Positions 63,460-64,000 of a DNA stretch of 64,000 nucleotides are shown piece by piece. Numbering within the stretch: position 1 is the stretch's first letter; each line of letters begins with the position of its first letter. Source of the DNA: Roseivirga sp. E12 (lineage in GTDB: Bacteria > Bacteroidota > Bacteroidia > Cytophagales > Cyclobacteriaceae); assembly GCF_017592825.1 (NCBI RefSeq), contig NZ_JAGFMD010000001.1:248001-312000 (forward strand). The letters are read 5' to 3'. The notes under the pieces were generated by a model. It saw only the letters and a program-made list of their open reading frames with translations, ran no database searches and had not been told where the DNA came from. Made by a program: the position numbers and the translations under genes.

Positions 63460-64000
63460 ATGGCGAATCAAGTAGCGAATTATACCGAAGATAGTATTCG
63501 GTCCCTCGATTGGAAAGAGCACATTAGACTAAGGCCCGGAATGTATATCGGGAAGCTTGGCGATGGATCGGCTCAAGATGATGGCATTTACGTATTGGTG
63601 AAAGAAGTGGTCGATAATAGTATCGATGAACATATGATGGGCTTTGGTAAGACCATCGATGTGAAAGTTTCCGAACACAAAGTTGAAGTCAGAGACTATG
63701 GCCGAGGCATTCCACTGGGAAAAGTGGTCGATTGTGTATCCAAAATAAATACTGGAGGAAAGTATGACTCTGGAGCCTTCCAAAAGTCAGTGGGACTTAA
63801 TGGAGTAGGTACCAAAGCCGTCAATGCATTGTCTACTTATTTCAAGGTGCAGTCTTATCGAGATGGTATGGCTAAAGTTGCCGAGTTTGAAAGAGGTGAG
63901 ATAACCAACGATGCTAAGGAAGTTACGAGTAGTGGTAGAAACGGAACCCAAATCGTTTTTAGACCTGACGAAACCATCTTTAAGAACTATCATTTCATTC
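63460..64000 (+). CDS. parE: DNA topoisomerase IV subunit B (3' end outside window)
   Basis: The ATG at 63460 opens a frame that runs to the window end (~180 codons). It starts with the topoisomerase IV-type sequence [20 protein letters not shown] and has the GHKL ATPase features: [17 protein letters not shown] (metal Glu/Asn), [11 protein letters not shown] and [21 protein letters not shown] (ATP lid and Lys). The [14 protein letters not shown] stretch is that of Bacteroidota ParE and not of GyrB. It is part of the enzyme that decatenates daughter chromosomes; parC is likely downstream outside the window. Confidence 0.95.
   Translation, partial: MANQVANYTEDSIRSLDWKEHIRLRPGMYIGKLGDGSAQDDGIYVLVKEVVDNSIDEHMMGFGKTIDVKVSEHKVEVRDYGRGIPLGKVVDCVSKINTGGKYDSGAFQKSVGLNGVGTKAVNALSTYFKVQSYRDGMAKVAEFERGEITNDAKEVTSSGRNGTQIVFRPDETIFKNYHFI

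Noticed and set aside
1-64000. tRNA, rRNA, integrase, transposase or prophage genes
   Set aside because: I looked for these in all spacers and frames and found none that could be supported.

Overview
The window reads as chromosomal DNA of a Bacteroidota member, most likely the order Cytophagales (Roseivirga/Fulvivirga-like; genus is a guess). The reasons are several -7 boxes of the Bacteroidota form TAnnTTTG, many lipoproteins with short hydrophobic leaders, families common in that phylum (DUF2911, DUF4399, ASPIC/UnbV FG-GAP proteins, Recep_L lipoproteins, LytTR two-component pairs, TolB-amidohydrolase fusions, a topoisomerase IV-type ParE), and slightly AT-rich composition without strand-long anomalies. 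No rRNA, tRNA, CRISPR array, prophage, transposase or recognisable defence island was found. Coding density is high and many genes abut or overlap.

Layout. 1-2162: truncated alpha/beta hydrolase and mnmE. 2213-7310 (minus): a manganese/zinc-type ABC import operon in transcription order metalloregulator, binding protein, a four-helix-bundle protein, ATPase, permease fused to a DtxR-like domain, second permease; a palindromic operator candidate lies upstream at 7344-7382. 7463-9429: glycosyltransferase and divergent dapD (lysine/peptidoglycan precursor). 9457-13469 (minus): LytTR regulator/kinase pair, an exported protein, DinB-like protein and esterase. 13663-15879: TPR lipoprotein, small exported protein, DNA/RNA nuclease. 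15974-27371: very large secreted proteins (TolB-amidohydrolase, sulfatase, YyaL-type thioredoxin protein, FG-GAP/ASPIC lipoprotein). 27389-33748 (minus): MATE transporter, sirtuin, HD protein, hydrolase, topA. 33894-36775 (plus): SixA phosphatase and a polyamine operon with a fused SpeD-SpeE and an agmatinase-family enzyme. 36772-46957: Recep_L lipoprotein, Na+/alanine symporter, TlpA-like protein, DUF4399 and RidA, VOC protein, AraC/GyrI regulator, TPR protein, DPP-IV peptidase, DUF2911. 47019-54546: nucleoside-gate membrane protein with rsmE, a multi-spanning membrane protein, an acyl-CoA-binding protein, an outer-membrane barrel and small envelope proteins. 55189-64000: 3-hydroxyacyl-CoA dehydrogenase, cutC, an EEP-family hydrolase, a CvfB-like S1 protein, tandem sterol-desaturase paralogues and the start of parE.

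How it fits together. Most of this is core metabolism, envelope and housekeeping. The coherent modules are the metal import operon with two metalloregulator-like proteins (one free, one fused to a permease), the three-activity polyamine cluster, and the tandem membrane hydroxylase pair. The parts that look least ordinary are the metal operon (regulator-permease fusion plus an apparently inserted four-helix-bundle cassette with imperfect inverted repeats at its ends), a structured leader between the sirtuin and MATE genes, and a REP-like palindromic repeat at 55141-55184. I do not see a clear previously undescribed multi-gene system; the metal operon is the best candidate for follow-up.
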